A DNA stretch of 64,000 nucleotides, from the NCBI RefSeq assembly GCF_003610255.1, contig NZ_RAPS01000001.1, forward strand, positions 5,146,001 through 5,210,000. Reading direction: 5' to 3'. The translations under genes and the position numbers were made by a program. Origin of the DNA: Streptomyces sp. TLI_171. Lineage in GTDB: Bacteria; Actinomycetota; Actinomycetes; Streptomycetales; Streptomycetaceae. Positions 15,660-24,436 of this stretch are shown here, one piece after another; positions within the stretch are counted from its first letter, which is position 1, and every line of letters starts with the position of its first letter. The notes beneath the pieces are model-generated. The model was given only the letters and a program-made list of their open reading frames with translations. It searched no databases and was not told the DNA's origin.

Positions 15660-16811
15660 GTGGACGTGCAGCAGAAACTCGACGAGATCATCTCCATGGT
15701 CGAGAAGGCCAAGGCCATGCCGATGTCGGCCTCCTGCGTGGTCAACCGCGCCGAGCTGACCGGCCTGCTCCGTGACCTGCGCGACGCGATGCCCGCCGAA
15801 CTCGCCCAGGCGCAGTCGGTGGTGGCGGACCATCAGCAAGTGGTCGCCGACGCCCAGGCGCAGGCCGACCAGATCATCCGCGGCGCGCACGACGAGCGCG
15901 GTTCGCTGATCTCCGACACCGAGGTGGTGCGCCAGGCCCAGGCCGAGGCGGACCGCCTCCTCGCCGAGGCGCGCACCGAGGTGCAGGCGAAGCGCGTCGA
16001 GGCGGACGACTACGTCGACTCCAAGCTGGCCAACTTCGAGGTGGTGCTGACCAAGACGCTGGGCGCGGTCGGCCGCGGCCGGCAGAAGCTGCGCGGCGAC
16101 TCGGGCGTCTACGAGCCGGAGAACGAGCTCGGCGAGGACGGCGAGGAGTTCCAGCCGCGGATCAGCCCCAGCCCGGAGGCGGACGAGTACGTCGACGTGA
16201 AGCTCGCCACCCTGGAGGCGGTGCTCTCCGCCACCCTGGAGGCGGTCGGCAAGGGCCGCGACAAGCTGCTCGGCAAGGCCCCGATCGACGAGCTGGGCGC
16301 CTACCTGGCCGCCGCCGACGAGGCCCAGCAGCTCAAGGACCGGGCCGAGGCGGTCGCCTCCGGCTTTGCCGCCGAGGGCGACCAGTCCTGGTACGGGGAC
16401 GTCCCGCAGCAGCAGTCCTGGCCCGAGCAGACCCCGGCCGCGGCCGGCTGGCAGCACCCCGGCGAGGACCACCCCGCAGCCTCCGGCTGGGGCGACCCGC
16501 ACGCCCAACCGCAGGCCCCGCAGTACGCCGAGGCGTACGGCGGCGGCTACGACCCGGCGGCGGCCCCGCAGACCGACCCGTACGGCCAGCCCTACGGGCA
16601 CCAGCAGCCGGTCGACCCGTACTACCAGCAGCAGTACCAGCCGCAGCAGGGATTCGACCAGTGGGGCAACCCGCTGCCCGCCGACCCGTACGGCTACCAG
16701 CAGCAGCAGCAGCCGCAACTGCCGCAGCAGCAGGCCGGACTGGACGAGACCAGCTTCTTCGACACCAGCATGATCGACATGACCAGGCTGCGGGAGCTCG
16801 GCGGCCGGTGA
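15660..16811 (+). CDS. DivIVA-like coiled-coil protein with a Gln/Pro-rich C-terminus
   Basis: A 383-residue protein of the streptomycete cell-division/ATP-synthase-b-like coiled-coil type. Residues 1-50 ('MDVQQKLDEIISMVEKAKAM') resemble the membrane-curvature-binding start of DivIVA proteins; residues 50-130 are a long coiled coil rich in Ala, Gln and Asp. A unit of about 33 residues is duplicated: 'EADDYVDSKLANFEVVLTKT' near 112 and 'EADEYVDVKLATLEAVLSAT' near 175, each followed by GRGRxKLxG. Residues 240-360 are a low-complexity tail with many Gln-Pro-Tyr repeats, then a conserved end DMTRLRELGGR. GTG at 15660 has a weak ribosome site. A role in polar growth or septum placement is inferred only. 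Confidence 0.8.
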   Translation: MDVQQKLDEIISMVEKAKAMPMSASCVVNRAELTGLLRDLRDAMPAELAQAQSVVADHQQVVADAQAQADQIIRGAHDERGSLISDTEVVRQAQAEADRLLAEARTEVQAKRVEADDYVDSKLANFEVVLTKTLGAVGRGRQKLRGDSGVYEPENELGEDGEEFQPRISPSPEADEYVDVKLATLEAVLSATLEAVGKGRDKLLGKAPIDELGAYLAAADEAQQLKDRAEAVASGFAAEGDQSWYGDVPQQQSWPEQTPAAAGWQHPGEDHPAASGWGDPHAQPQAPQYAEAYGGGYDPAAAPQTDPYGQPYGHQQPVDPYYQQQYQPQQGFDQWGNPLPADPYGYQQQQQPQLPQQQAGLDETSFFDTSMIDMTRLRELGGR

Positions 16812-16968
16812 ACGGGCGAGTTGGGTTCGGCGCGGACTCTCCGGTAGTCTGACCACTCCGGCCTGTTCGCGCCGGGTTCGCCGTGCGCCCGCATCCGGGC
16901 CGCGCACCGCAGGAACCAACATTCGCGCCACGCAGGGATGCGTGCCGCCGCCAGGAAGTCAGGAAACC

Positions 16969-17562
16969 TTGAACCGCCTCGACCACCGCGACCCGCTCGT
17001 GTTCGACACGCATGAGCTCGGCCGTCGCCCCGGATCGCTGCGCAAGGTGTCCCGCGCCCTGGAGGCCCCCGCGGAGCTGGGCATCGCGGACGTGATCGGC
17101 GTTCCCGAGAAGAGCGAGATCAAGCTGGAGCTCCGGCTGGAGTCCGTGGTCGAGGGCGTGCTGGTCACCGGCACCGCCGAGGCCCACGTGACCGGCGAGT
17201 GCTCCCGTTGCCTGGAGCCGGTGGAGGACGACCTGGAGGTCGACTTCCAGGAGCTGTTTTACTACCCGGAGGCCGAGGAGCGTCACCGCGCGATCGCGGG
17301 AGACGACTTCGACGAGGAGTCCGAGGACGAGACTTACCGGCTGGAGGGCGACCTGTTCGACCTCCAGCCGGTGCTGCGTGACGCGGTGGTGCTCGCACTG
17401 CCGCTGCAGCCGGTGTGCCAGGACGACTGCCTGGGTCTGTGCTCCGAGTGCGGGGCCCGCCTGAGCGACGACCCGTCGCACCACCACGACGCCGCCGACC
17501 CCCGGTGGGCGGCCTTGCAGGGACTCTCCGCCGCCCCCGGCGACGAGGGTGACGAGGAATAA
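16969..17562 (+). CDS. DUF177 (YceD) family protein
   Basis: A conserved protein always found directly upstream of rpmF. YceD family members have been linked to 23S rRNA metabolism in other bacteria. The 197-residue protein begins 'LNRLDHRDPLVFDTHELGRR', has 'TGECSRCLEPVEDDLEVDFQE' near residue 77 (first CxxC) and a second Cys cluster 'CQDDCLGLCSECG' near 155, together probably a zinc site. The TTG at 16969 matches the family N-terminus and has AGGAAA nearby; a GTG at 16942 would add nine residues. Acidic overall, ending in GDEGDEE. 49 bp separate it from rpmF. Confidence 0.88.
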   Translation: MNRLDHRDPLVFDTHELGRRPGSLRKVSRALEAPAELGIADVIGVPEKSEIKLELRLESVVEGVLVTGTAEAHVTGECSRCLEPVEDDLEVDFQELFYYPEAEERHRAIAGDDFDEESEDETYRLEGDLFDLQPVLRDAVVLALPLQPVCQDDCLGLCSECGARLSDDPSHHHDAADPRWAALQGLSAAPGDEGDEE

Positions 17563-17611
17563 GACACAGCGCTGCCCGTGAGGGCCTCGCCGTAGAACCA
17601 GGAGATTTACC

Positions 17612-17785
17612 GTGGCTGTTCCGAAGCGGAAGATGTCGCGCAGCAACACGCGTCACCGCCGTTCCAACTGGAAGGCCGTCGTGCCCGCGCTCGTCGCGTG
17701 CGACCGCTGCCACGAGCCGAAGCTCGCGCACATCGCGTGCCCGAGCTGCGGCACGTACAACCGTCGCCAGGTCCTCTCGGTCTGA
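17612..17785 (+). CDS. rpmF: 50S ribosomal protein L32 (bL32), zinc-binding form
   Basis: A 57-residue protein beginning MAVPKRKMSRSNTRHRRSNW, diagnostic of bL32. It carries CDRC (residues 30-33) and CPSC (43-46), a complete zinc ribbon, so it is the zinc-dependent form. The GTG start at 17612 has AGGAG at 8 bp. It is cotranscribed with the DUF177 gene upstream and, with 20 bp of spacing, with rnc downstream. Confidence 0.97.
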   Translation: MAVPKRKMSRSNTRHRRSNWKAVVPALVACDRCHEPKLAHIACPSCGTYNRRQVLSV

Positions 17786-17805
17786 TCGGCGGGGTGCACG
17801 GATCG

Positions 17806-18603
17806 ATGTCGGACACTGGCAGTTCCACCCGCAAGCCGAACCCCGCGAGCAACGGGGGTAAGGGCGGCGGGCCGGCTTCGACCGAATACGACGTCCTGGA
17901 AGGGCGCCTCGGGTACCCACTTGAGCGCGCCCTTCTGGTACGTGCCCTGACCCACCGCTCGTACGCGTACGAGAACGGCGGGCTGCCCACCAACGAGCGC
18001 CTGGAGTTCCTCGGCGACTCGGTGCTGGGCCTGGTGGTGACCGACACCCTGTACCGCCTCCACCCCGAGGTGGCCGAGGGCACGCTCGCCAAACTCCGCG
18101 CCGCGGTGGTCAACTCCCGCGCGCTCGCCGAGGTCGGCCGCGGCCTGGAACTCGGCACCTTCATCCGGCTCGGCAAGGGCGAGGAAGGCACCGGCGGCCG
18201 CGACAAGTCGTCGATCCTCGCCGACACCGTCGAAGCCGTGATCGGCGCCATCTACCTCGACCAGGGGCTGGACTCCGCCACCGACTTCGTCCACCGGCTG
18301 TTCGACCCGCTGATCGCGGAATCCGCTCAGCTCGGCGCCGGACTGGACTGGAAGACCAGCCTCCAGGAACTCACCGCCGCCGTCGGCATCGGCGTTCCCG
18401 AGTACGTGGTCACCGAATCCGGCCCGGACCACGAGAAGACCTTCACCGCCGCCGCCCGGGTGGCCGGCGACGACTACGGCTCCGGCAGCGGACGCTCGAA
18501 GAAGGAAGCCGAGCAGAAGGCCGCCGAGTCCGCCTGGCGGGCCATCAAGGCCAAGCACGAGGACGCGCAGGCCGCCGGCGAGCAGCCCACCGCGACGGTC
18601 TGA
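17806..18603 (+). CDS. rnc: Ribonuclease III
   Basis: Cuts double-stranded RNA in rRNA precursors and many mRNAs; in Streptomyces the homologue (AbsB) also controls antibiotic production. The 265-residue protein has a disordered N-terminus (residues 1-25), the RNase III signature 'ERLEFLGDSVLGLVVTD' near 62-78 with catalytic Glu and Asp, 'DKSSILADTVEAVIGAIYLD' near 126-145, and a C-terminal double-stranded-RNA-binding domain near 178-250 ('DWKTSLQELT' to 'KKEAEQKAAESAWRAI'). ATG at 17806 is the chosen start; an in-frame GTG at 17794 is possible. It is between rpmF and mutM in one operon. Confidence 0.96.
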   Translation: MSDTGSSTRKPNPASNGGKGGGPASTEYDVLEGRLGYPLERALLVRALTHRSYAYENGGLPTNERLEFLGDSVLGLVVTDTLYRLHPEVAEGTLAKLRAAVVNSRALAEVGRGLELGTFIRLGKGEEGTGGRDKSSILADTVEAVIGAIYLDQGLDSATDFVHRLFDPLIAESAQLGAGLDWKTSLQELTAAVGIGVPEYVVTESGPDHEKTFTAAARVAGDDYGSGSGRSKKEAEQKAAESAWRAIKAKHEDAQAAGEQPTATV

Positions 18604-18610
18604 CCGCGCC

Positions 18611-19465
18611 GTGCCCGAGCTGCCCGAGGTCGAGGTCGTCCGCCGCGGTCTGGCCCGCTGGGCCGCCGGACGCACCGTCGGCGACATCGAGGTGCTGCAC
18701 CCGCGCGCCGTCCGCCGCCAGGCCGGCGGCGCCGAGGAGTTCACCGCCCTGCTGCGCGGCCGGACCTTCGGCGAACCGCAGCGCCGCGGCAAGTACCTGT
18801 GGGTGCCGCTCGGCGACGGCCTGTCGATGATCGGCCACCTCGGGATGAGCGGCCAACTGCTCGTCCAGGAAGCCGCCATGGCCGAGTCCGTGCACCTGCG
18901 GGTGCGGCTCCGGTTCACCGACGGCGGCACCGAGCTGCGCTTCGTCGACCAGCGCACCTTCGGCGGCCTCGCCGTCGAGGAAGCCGAGGCCGACGACCCC
19001 GAGGCCACCCCCGTCTCGCTCGCGCACATCGCCCGCGACCCGCTCGACCCCCGCTTCGACGACGCCGCGTTCGCCGCCGCGATCAAGGCCAGGCGGACCA
19101 CCGTGAAGCGCGCCCTGCTCGACCAGACCCTGATCAGCGGCGTCGGCAACATCTACGCCGACGAGGCGCTCTGGCGCAGCCGCCTGCACTACGACCGCCC
19201 CACCGCGACCCTCACCCGCCCCGCCGCGCTGACCCTGCTCCAGCACGCCCGGGACGTGATGACGGCGGCACTGGCCGTCGGCGGGACGAGCTTCGACTCG
19301 ATGTACGTCAATGTCAACGGCGAGAGCGGCTACTTCTCCCGCGACCTCGACGCGTACGGCCGCGAGGGGCAGCCCTGCCGCCGCTGCGGCACGGCGATGC
19401 GCCGCGACGCCTGGATGAACCGCTCCAGCTACTCCTGCCCGAAGTGCCAGCGCCCCCCGCGCTAG
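18611..19465 (+). CDS. mutM: Formamidopyrimidine-DNA glycosylase MutM
   Basis: Removes 8-oxoguanine and opened purines from DNA, then cuts the backbone. The 284-residue protein starts MPELPEVEVVRRGLARW, with the catalytic N-terminal Pro and Glu. 'RGKYLW' near 59 gives the conserved lysine, 'LISGVGNIYADEALW' near 177 is the helix-two-turns-helix, and the C-terminal zinc finger is formed by CRRC (near 257) and CPKC (near 277). GTG at 18611 lies 8 bp after the rnc stop. The stop is only 4 bp from that of the convergent transporter gene. Confidence 0.95.
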   Translation: MPELPEVEVVRRGLARWAAGRTVGDIEVLHPRAVRRQAGGAEEFTALLRGRTFGEPQRRGKYLWVPLGDGLSMIGHLGMSGQLLVQEAAMAESVHLRVRLRFTDGGTELRFVDQRTFGGLAVEEAEADDPEATPVSLAHIARDPLDPRFDDAAFAAAIKARRTTVKRALLDQTLISGVGNIYADEALWRSRLHYDRPTATLTRPAALTLLQHARDVMTAALAVGGTSFDSMYVNVNGESGYFSRDLDAYGREGQPCRRCGTAMRRDAWMNRSSYSCPKCQRPPR

Positions 19466-19469
19466 GCCG

Positions 19470-20381
19470 TCAGGTCTGCGCGTTCTCCCGGTCGGCCTCC
19501 GCCTGCTGCAGGGCGCCCGCACTCTCGCCCTCGCCGAAGTAGGCCACACCGACCGCGCTCACCACGGCGAGCACGAAGCCGAAGCCGGCCAGCCAGCCGA
19601 GGCCGGGACGGGAGGTGTCGCCGAGCCACAGCACGCCGACCGCGCCGGGGACCACGGTCTCGCCGACCACCAGGGCGGCGGTCGCCCCGTTGACCGAGCC
19701 GACCTGCAGCGCGACCGTGTGCAGGTACATGCCGCCGAGGCCGCCGACCAGGACCGCGTACAGCGCCGGGTCGGCGAGCAGCGCGGTGACCGAGAACGGC
19801 TGGACGCCGTCCAGGATGCGCACGCCGATGCCCAGCGCGCCGAAGCCGAGACCGGACAGCAGGCCCGCCACGATCGCGCCGCCGGAGCCGAGCCGGCGGA
19901 CGATCAGCGAGCCCCCGGCGATCAGCACCACCGAGCCGATCAGCAGCCACCAGTGGAAGGCCCGGGCCGCCTCGTGCCCGCCCTCCGGACCGGCGGCGAC
20001 CGCGAGCAGCACCAGCGCGCCGCACAGGATCCCGATGGACAGCCACTCCAACTGGCGCAGCCGCAGCCCGAGCAGCTTCACCGAGAGCAGCGCGGTGATC
20101 ACCAGGTTGGCGCTGATGATGGTCTGCGACAGGAACAGCGGCAGCAGCCTGGCGGCCAGCGCGCCCAGGCCGAAGCCGATGAAGTCCAGCACCGTACCGA
20201 GGATGAACTCCCAGGTGACGGCGGCCTTCGCGGTGGAGGACAGGCTCGGCCCGCCGTGCTCGGTGACGGTGCCGGCGGCGGCCTCCTGCCGGGCCGAGCG
20301 GCGGGCGCCGAGGGCTTGCAGCACCGACCCGGTGCCGTAGCAGGCGGACGCCGCGACGGCGGTGACGAGACCGAGGATCAC
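19470..20381 (-). CDS. DMT-family (EamA-like) integral membrane transporter
   Basis: A 303-residue membrane protein with 9 or 10 hydrophobic segments, starting 'VILGLVTAVAASACYGTGSV'. The glycine/alanine-rich helices, one of them preceded by 'QLEWLSIGILCGALVLLAVAA', fit the drug/metabolite transporter superfamily; 'VGGLGGMYLHTVALQVGSVNG' is close to its C-terminal repeat. The substrate cannot be deduced. GTG at 20381 follows AGGAG at 8 bp, which is the reason for this start rather than an upstream Val. It faces mutM with a 4-bp gap between stops and is divergent from the TPM-like gene. Confidence 0.82.
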   Translation of the reverse strand: MILGLVTAVAASACYGTGSVLQALGARRSARQEAAAGTVTEHGGPSLSSTAKAAVTWEFILGTVLDFIGFGLGALAARLLPLFLSQTIISANLVITALLSVKLLGLRLRQLEWLSIGILCGALVLLAVAAGPEGGHEAARAFHWWLLIGSVVLIAGGSLIVRRLGSGGAIVAGLLSGLGFGALGIGVRILDGVQPFSVTALLADPALYAVLVGGLGGMYLHTVALQVGSVNGATAALVVGETVVPGAVGVLWLGDTSRPGLGWLAGFGFVLAVVSAVGVAYFGEGESAGALQQAEADRENAQT

Positions 20382-20582
20382 CTGGGGGCTCCTGTCGGGG
20401 GAGTGGAAGATCGTCACCACTATGCCCGCTCGACGGACCCGCCCGGACCGGCCGGGGCCAACTCCGGCCGGTCGGCGGGGGTCCCGGCGGGCACTCTCGC
20501 CCTGGAGTAGGGGTCGGTCTCGGGGTCGGACGGTACCGGGGTAGGGCGTGGGTCCGGCCCGCGGACCGGTACGGTCGGGACT

Positions 20583-21944
20583 ATGAGAACTGTGCTTCGC
20601 CGCCCCCGGACCACCGGGCCCGCCGCCGCCCTCGGGGCGGCGCTGCTCGGCCTGCTGATGGTGTTCGGGCTGTCCGCACCCGCTTCGGCCTCCGGCCTGA
20701 ACGACGCGGCCGACTCGCTGAAGAAGACCCAGGTGTACGTCGACCCGGCGATGGCCGACCGGTTCTCCAAGGCCCAGGCCGACAAGCTGGCCGAGAAGCT
20801 GAAGGACGCGGACAAGCCGATCTTCATCGCGGTGCTGCCGGACAGCCCGGCGTACCCGACCAAGAACCTGTTCAGCGACCTCCGCACCAAGGTCGGCATC
20901 GTCGGCGTCTACGGGATCTGGCGCGGCAACCAGTTCGTCGCGCAGTCCGACGCCAAGGCGCTGGCGCCGAAGTCCGCCGACGCCATCGCGGGCGCCGCGT
21001 TCCGCTCCAACTCCGGCGACATCAACGCCACCGTGACCGAGTTCGTCGACTCTGCCGCCAAGCAGACCAAGGGCGACGGCCCCCAGCACAGCACCTCGAT
21101 CGCCTGGATCCTCGTCCCGCTGCTGCTGCTGGTGCTGGCCGGCGCCGGCGCGTTCCTGCTGTTCCGCCGCGCCAGGAAGCGCAAGGAGGACAGGCTCCGC
21201 GCCGAACTCGCCCAGCTGCGCACCGTGGTGGACGAGGACATCACCGCGTTCGGCGAGGAGCTGGACCGGCTCGACTTCAACCCCGGCGCCGCCGACGCGG
21301 ACGACGCCCAGCGCGCCGACTACACGCACGCCCTGGACTCCTACGACCGCGCCAAGCGGACCATGGACGGGGCGAAGCAGCCCGAGGACGTCCGCCCGGT
21401 GACCGAGGCGCTGGAGGACGGGCGGTTCGCGCTGGCCACCCTGGCTGCCCGCCGGGAGGGCCGGCCGCTGCCCGAGCGCCGCGTCCCGTGCTTCTTCGAC
21501 CCGCGGCACGGCCCGTCCGTCGCCGACGTCCAGTGGGCCCCGCAGGGCGGCGCCCCGCGCACCGTCCCGGCCTGCGCCGACGACGCGGCCCGGCTGGCCG
21601 GCGGCCAGGAGCCGGACATCCGCACCGTGCAGACCGAGCACGGCCACCAGCCGTACTGGAACGCCGGCCCGGCCTACAGCCCCTGGGCGGGCGGCTACTT
21701 CGGCGGCGGCATGCTGCCCGGCCTGCTGGTCGGCACCATGCTCGGCTCGATGCTCTCCACCCCGAGCTACGCCTACGGCGGCGACTACGGCCACGACCAC
21801 GACGCCAACGACGGCGCGGACGCCGGCGACTACTCGGGCGGCGACTTCAATTCCTCCGACTTCAACGACTCCGACTTCGGCGGCGGCGGTGACGACTTCG
21901 GTGGCGGCGGCGACTTCGGCGACTTCGGCGGCGGCGACTTCTGA
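20583..21944 (+). CDS. Secreted/membrane-anchored TPM-like protein with Gly-Asp-Phe-rich C-terminus
   Basis: A 453-residue protein with an N-terminal signal peptide (LGAALLGLLMVFGLSAPASA, about residues 17-36), an external domain (about 37-170), one membrane helix (about 177-196, 'WILVPLLLLVLAGAGAFLLF'), a charged cytoplasmic coiled segment ('ARKRKEDRLRAELAQLRTV') and a C-terminal region with 'GGMLPGLLVGTMLGSMLS' followed by about 75 residues of Gly, Asp, Phe and Ser repeats (GGGGDDFGGGGDFGDFGG). The overall plan resembles TPM-domain membrane proteins, though the domain match is weak. The function is unknown. A GC hairpin at 21961 ends transcription. Confidence 0.75.
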   Translation: MRTVLRRPRTTGPAAALGAALLGLLMVFGLSAPASASGLNDAADSLKKTQVYVDPAMADRFSKAQADKLAEKLKDADKPIFIAVLPDSPAYPTKNLFSDLRTKVGIVGVYGIWRGNQFVAQSDAKALAPKSADAIAGAAFRSNSGDINATVTEFVDSAAKQTKGDGPQHSTSIAWILVPLLLLVLAGAGAFLLFRRARKRKEDRLRAELAQLRTVVDEDITAFGEELDRLDFNPGAADADDAQRADYTHALDSYDRAKRTMDGAKQPEDVRPVTEALEDGRFALATLAARREGRPLPERRVPCFFDPRHGPSVADVQWAPQGGAPRTVPACADDAARLAGGQEPDIRTVQTEHGHQPYWNAGPAYSPWAGGYFGGGMLPGLLVGTMLGSMLSTPSYAYGGDYGHDHDANDGADAGDYSGGDFNSSDFNDSDFGGGGDDFGGGGDFGDFGGGDF

Positions 21945-21960
21945 CACCTGATCACCCCGC

Positions 21961-21994
21961 GCGGCCCCCGGTCCCTCCCCGGTCCGGGGGCCGC
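21961..21994. terminator. Hairpin between the TPM-like gene and the convergent MFS gene
   Basis: GCGGCCCCCGG (21961-21971) pairs perfectly with CCGGGGGCCGC (21984-21994) around a 12-base loop. It lies 17 bp after the rightward stop and about 100 bp before the leftward stop at 22093. Confidence 0.75.
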
Positions 21995-22092
21995 CGGCTG
22001 TTCTCGGACCAGCTGCGCGGTGCTGGTGGCACCGGCAGGAACGGGGCCGGGACCGTCGGTGGCGCGGCCGTGGGGTGCGAGTCGGGCCGTCG

Positions 22093-23346
22093 TCACGTTC
22101 GGACCAGCGGCGCGGTCTCGGGGGAGCGGGTCCCGGCCGGTTCGTGGCGGCCGAGCAGCGTCAGCGCCAGGCCGCAGGACAGCAGCTGCCAGCCCGCGCC
22201 CCAGCCCAGGACCGTCCCCGGGCCGACGGCGTCCGCCAGCGGCCCGGCCAGGGCCAGCCCCACCGGGCCGAACGCGAACGCCCCCAGGGTGCCGTACGCG
22301 CTGACCCGGCCCAGCGCTTCGGGCGGAACGTGACGCTGGGTCAGGGTGGCGAAGAGGGCGCCGCAGACGATCGAGGTCACGCCCGCCCCCGCGGCCGCCA
22401 CCGCCACCGCGGGCAGCGGCCATCCCAGCGCCAGCGCCCCCGAGGGCAGCGCCCAGCCCGCGGTCACCGCCACCGCGGTGCGCAGCGGTCGAGCCGGCCG
22501 GCGACCGAGCAGCAGCGTCCCGCCGAGCACCGCGCCGGCTCCGTACGCTCCCATCACCAGGCCCCAGCCGCGCGCCCCGCCCAGCCGCTCGTGGGCCAGC
22601 AGCGGGCCGAGCACCAGGAACGGCGCCCAGACCAGCAGGTTGAACAGGCAGGCCTGCGCGGCGCTCACCCACAGCCACCGCCGGGAGCCGAACTCGCCCC
22701 AGCCCGCCCGCAGTTCCGCCATCAGCCCCGGCCGGTCCCCGGTCGCACGCGCCGCGCCGGGCAGGCGCAGCAGCGCCAGCGCCGCGAAGCCCGCGGCGTA
22801 CGAGGCGGCGTCCACCAGCAGTACCCAGCCGGGACCGGCGACGGCGGTGAGCAGCCCGGCGAGGGCCGGGCCGGCCACCGGGACGCCGTTCCGGACGATG
22901 CCCAGCAGCGCGTTGGCGTCGGCGAGTTCACCGGGCGGGACGAGCCGGGGCAGCAGGGCGTCCAGCCCGGGCAGGAACACCGCCTCGGCCAGGCCCCAGA
23001 GCACCATCAGCGCGGCCAGTGCCCAGACCCGGGCCTGTCCGGCGAACAGCAGCGCGGCCATCGCGGCCTGGGTCAGGCAGCGCAGCCCGTCCGAGCCGAG
23101 CATCACCCGCCGCGCCCCCAGCCGGTCGGCGGCGGCCCCGCCGAGCACCAGCAGCAGCACGATCGGCACGATCCGTGCCGCCAGCACCACGCCGAGCCCG
23201 GAACCGCCGCCACCGCCGTCCAGCACCGCGAAGGCCACCGCCACCGAGGCCATCGAGGATCCGAACAGCGAGACGGCGTAGCCCGTGAAGAAGCGGCGGA
23301 ACTCCCGCCCGTGCAGGACGGCGAGCCGCCGCGAGGTCAGCTTCAT
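22093..23346 (-). CDS. MFS transporter
   Basis: A 417-residue membrane protein with about 12 hydrophobic helices. It has an N-terminal 'REFRRFFTGYAVSLFGSSMA', a motif-A-like loop ('GGAAADRLGARRVMLGSDGL') between helices 2 and 3, and a central hydrophilic loop near residue 190, all features of major-facilitator exporters of the DHA/enterobactin-exporter type. The substrate is unknown. ATG at 23346 is chosen because an upstream in-frame ATG (23433) would lie in the putative promoter region. That region contains CTTGACACCTCAACGCTCAAG-like sequence, with a TTGA/TCAA dyad that could be an operator. It is divergent from the degenerate recombinase. Confidence 0.8.
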   Translation of the reverse strand: MKLTSRRLAVLHGREFRRFFTGYAVSLFGSSMASVAVAFAVLDGGGGGSGLGVVLAARIVPIVLLLVLGGAAADRLGARRVMLGSDGLRCLTQAAMAALLFAGQARVWALAALMVLWGLAEAVFLPGLDALLPRLVPPGELADANALLGIVRNGVPVAGPALAGLLTAVAGPGWVLLVDAASYAAGFAALALLRLPGAARATGDRPGLMAELRAGWGEFGSRRWLWVSAAQACLFNLLVWAPFLVLGPLLAHERLGGARGWGLVMGAYGAGAVLGGTLLLGRRPARPLRTAVAVTAGWALPSGALALGWPLPAVAVAAAGAGVTSIVCGALFATLTQRHVPPEALGRVSAYGTLGAFAFGPVGLALAGPLADAVGPGTVLGWGAGWQLLSCGLALTLLGRHEPAGTRSPETAPLVRT

Positions 23347-23441
23347 GACCGGCAGGTTGCCCCGCCGCCGGGCCTCCCGGCAAGGCTTTCCGCCGAAATA
23401 CTTGAGCGTTGAGGTGTCAAGGTTATCGGCCATCGGATCGG

Positions 23442-23513
23442 CCGCAGTAAATAGCCGATTTACCGCAGTGGGAGCCGTATTGACGCCTTCTCGGCGACCG
23501 CGATTTACTGCGG
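23442..23513. promoter_or_regulatory. Three copies of an 11-bp half-site in the MFS/recombinase divergent region
   Basis: CCGCAGTAAAT (23442-23452) is repeated in inverted orientation as ATTTACTGCGG (23503-23513, perfect) and as ATTTACCGCAG (23458-23468, two mismatches). The last copy overlaps a -10 hexamer TTTACT (23504-23509) that is paired with TTGACG (23480-23485, 18-bp spacer). The start ATG is at 23516, 7 bp after the -10, so the transcript may be leaderless and repressed by a dimer at these sites. Confidence 0.6.
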
Positions 23514-23515
23514 AT

Positions 23516-24313
23516 ATGACACCTGTGGAGTTCGCCGTCGCGGCCGAGCGCTACCTGGCGGCCGCCCCGCTCGCGGAGGGCTCCCGCCGGGTCTACCGGA
23601 TCGCCCTGCACACCTGGGCCTGGCTGCTGGTCGGCCGCACCCCGCCGAGCGGGGCCGAGCGGCGGCGGGCCGCCCCGCCGGTGCTGCCGCTCGCCGTCCT
23701 GGACGGGCCGGACGCCTCCCGGCGGGTGGCGGAGGCCTTCGCAGCCCGCGCCGGCACGGTCGGTGCGCGGACCGCCAACCGCGAGCTGTCCGCACTGCGG
23801 GCCGCCCTTCGCTGGTGGTGCGCCCGGGGCTGGCTGGCCGCCGACCCGGCCGAGGGGCTGCGCCCGCTGCCCGCAGCGCCGGCGACCGGACTGACGGAGG
23901 CCCAGGTGCGCGCCGTGCTGGCGCTCCGGGCGCCGCTGCGCGAGAAGGTGCTGTGGCACCTGGTGCGCGAGACGGGCGCCCCGATCGAACGCCTGCTGGC
24001 GCTGGACGTCGACCGGCTCGACCTGGCGAACCGGCAGGCCCGCACCGGCGGCGGCGAGCGCCCGCTGCGCTGGCGCGGGGGCAGTGCCCGGCTGCTGCCG
24101 CTGCTGGTGGCCGGGCGCAGCGCCGGTCCGCTGTTCCTCACCGGTCGCCGCGCCCCGGCCGGCACGCCGCCGTCCGACCGCTGCCCGCTCACCGGCCGGG
24201 GCCGGCTCTCCTACCGGCGGGCGGCCGAGCTGTTCACCGCCGCCACCGCGCCGCTGGACCCGGACGGCCGCGGGTGGACGCTGCACGCGCTGGCCGAGCC
24301 GGGGTCGAGGTGA
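23516..24313 (+). pseudogene. Tyrosine-recombinase-like protein lacking the catalytic C-terminus
   Basis: A 265-residue reading frame beginning 'MTPVEFAVAAERYLAAAPLA' with the N-terminal core-binding domain of phage-type integrases (about 1-120, 'ANRELSALRAALRWWCARGW') and the first part of the catalytic domain ('GLTEAQVRAVLALRAPLREKV', 'RETGAPIERLLALDVDRLDL'). It stops at 'GWTLHALAEPGSR', where intact relatives continue through the HxxR block and the nucleophilic tyrosine. About 75 residues are missing. The downstream bases in another frame ('GDARPAGRSAPMR') weakly resemble the 'YARP' end of the family, so an internal deletion plus frameshift is likely. It is therefore called degenerate; the N-terminal arm region could still bind DNA. 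Confidence 0.65.
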
Positions 24314-24436
24314 CGCCCGGCCGGCGGGCCGGTCCGCGCCGATGAGGTGAAGCCGGGCGGCGCGGTGCGGAGGGTCGGTGGAAGGGGCGTGAAGTGCGTT
24401 CCGTGCGCCCCCGATCTGCCCGACTATGGTCAACGC

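Noticed and set aside
24281..24350. Intact recombinase end in another frame
   Set aside because: Only a short, weak resemblance to the family C-terminus (ARPAGRSAP) is visible; there is not enough to reconstruct an active protein.
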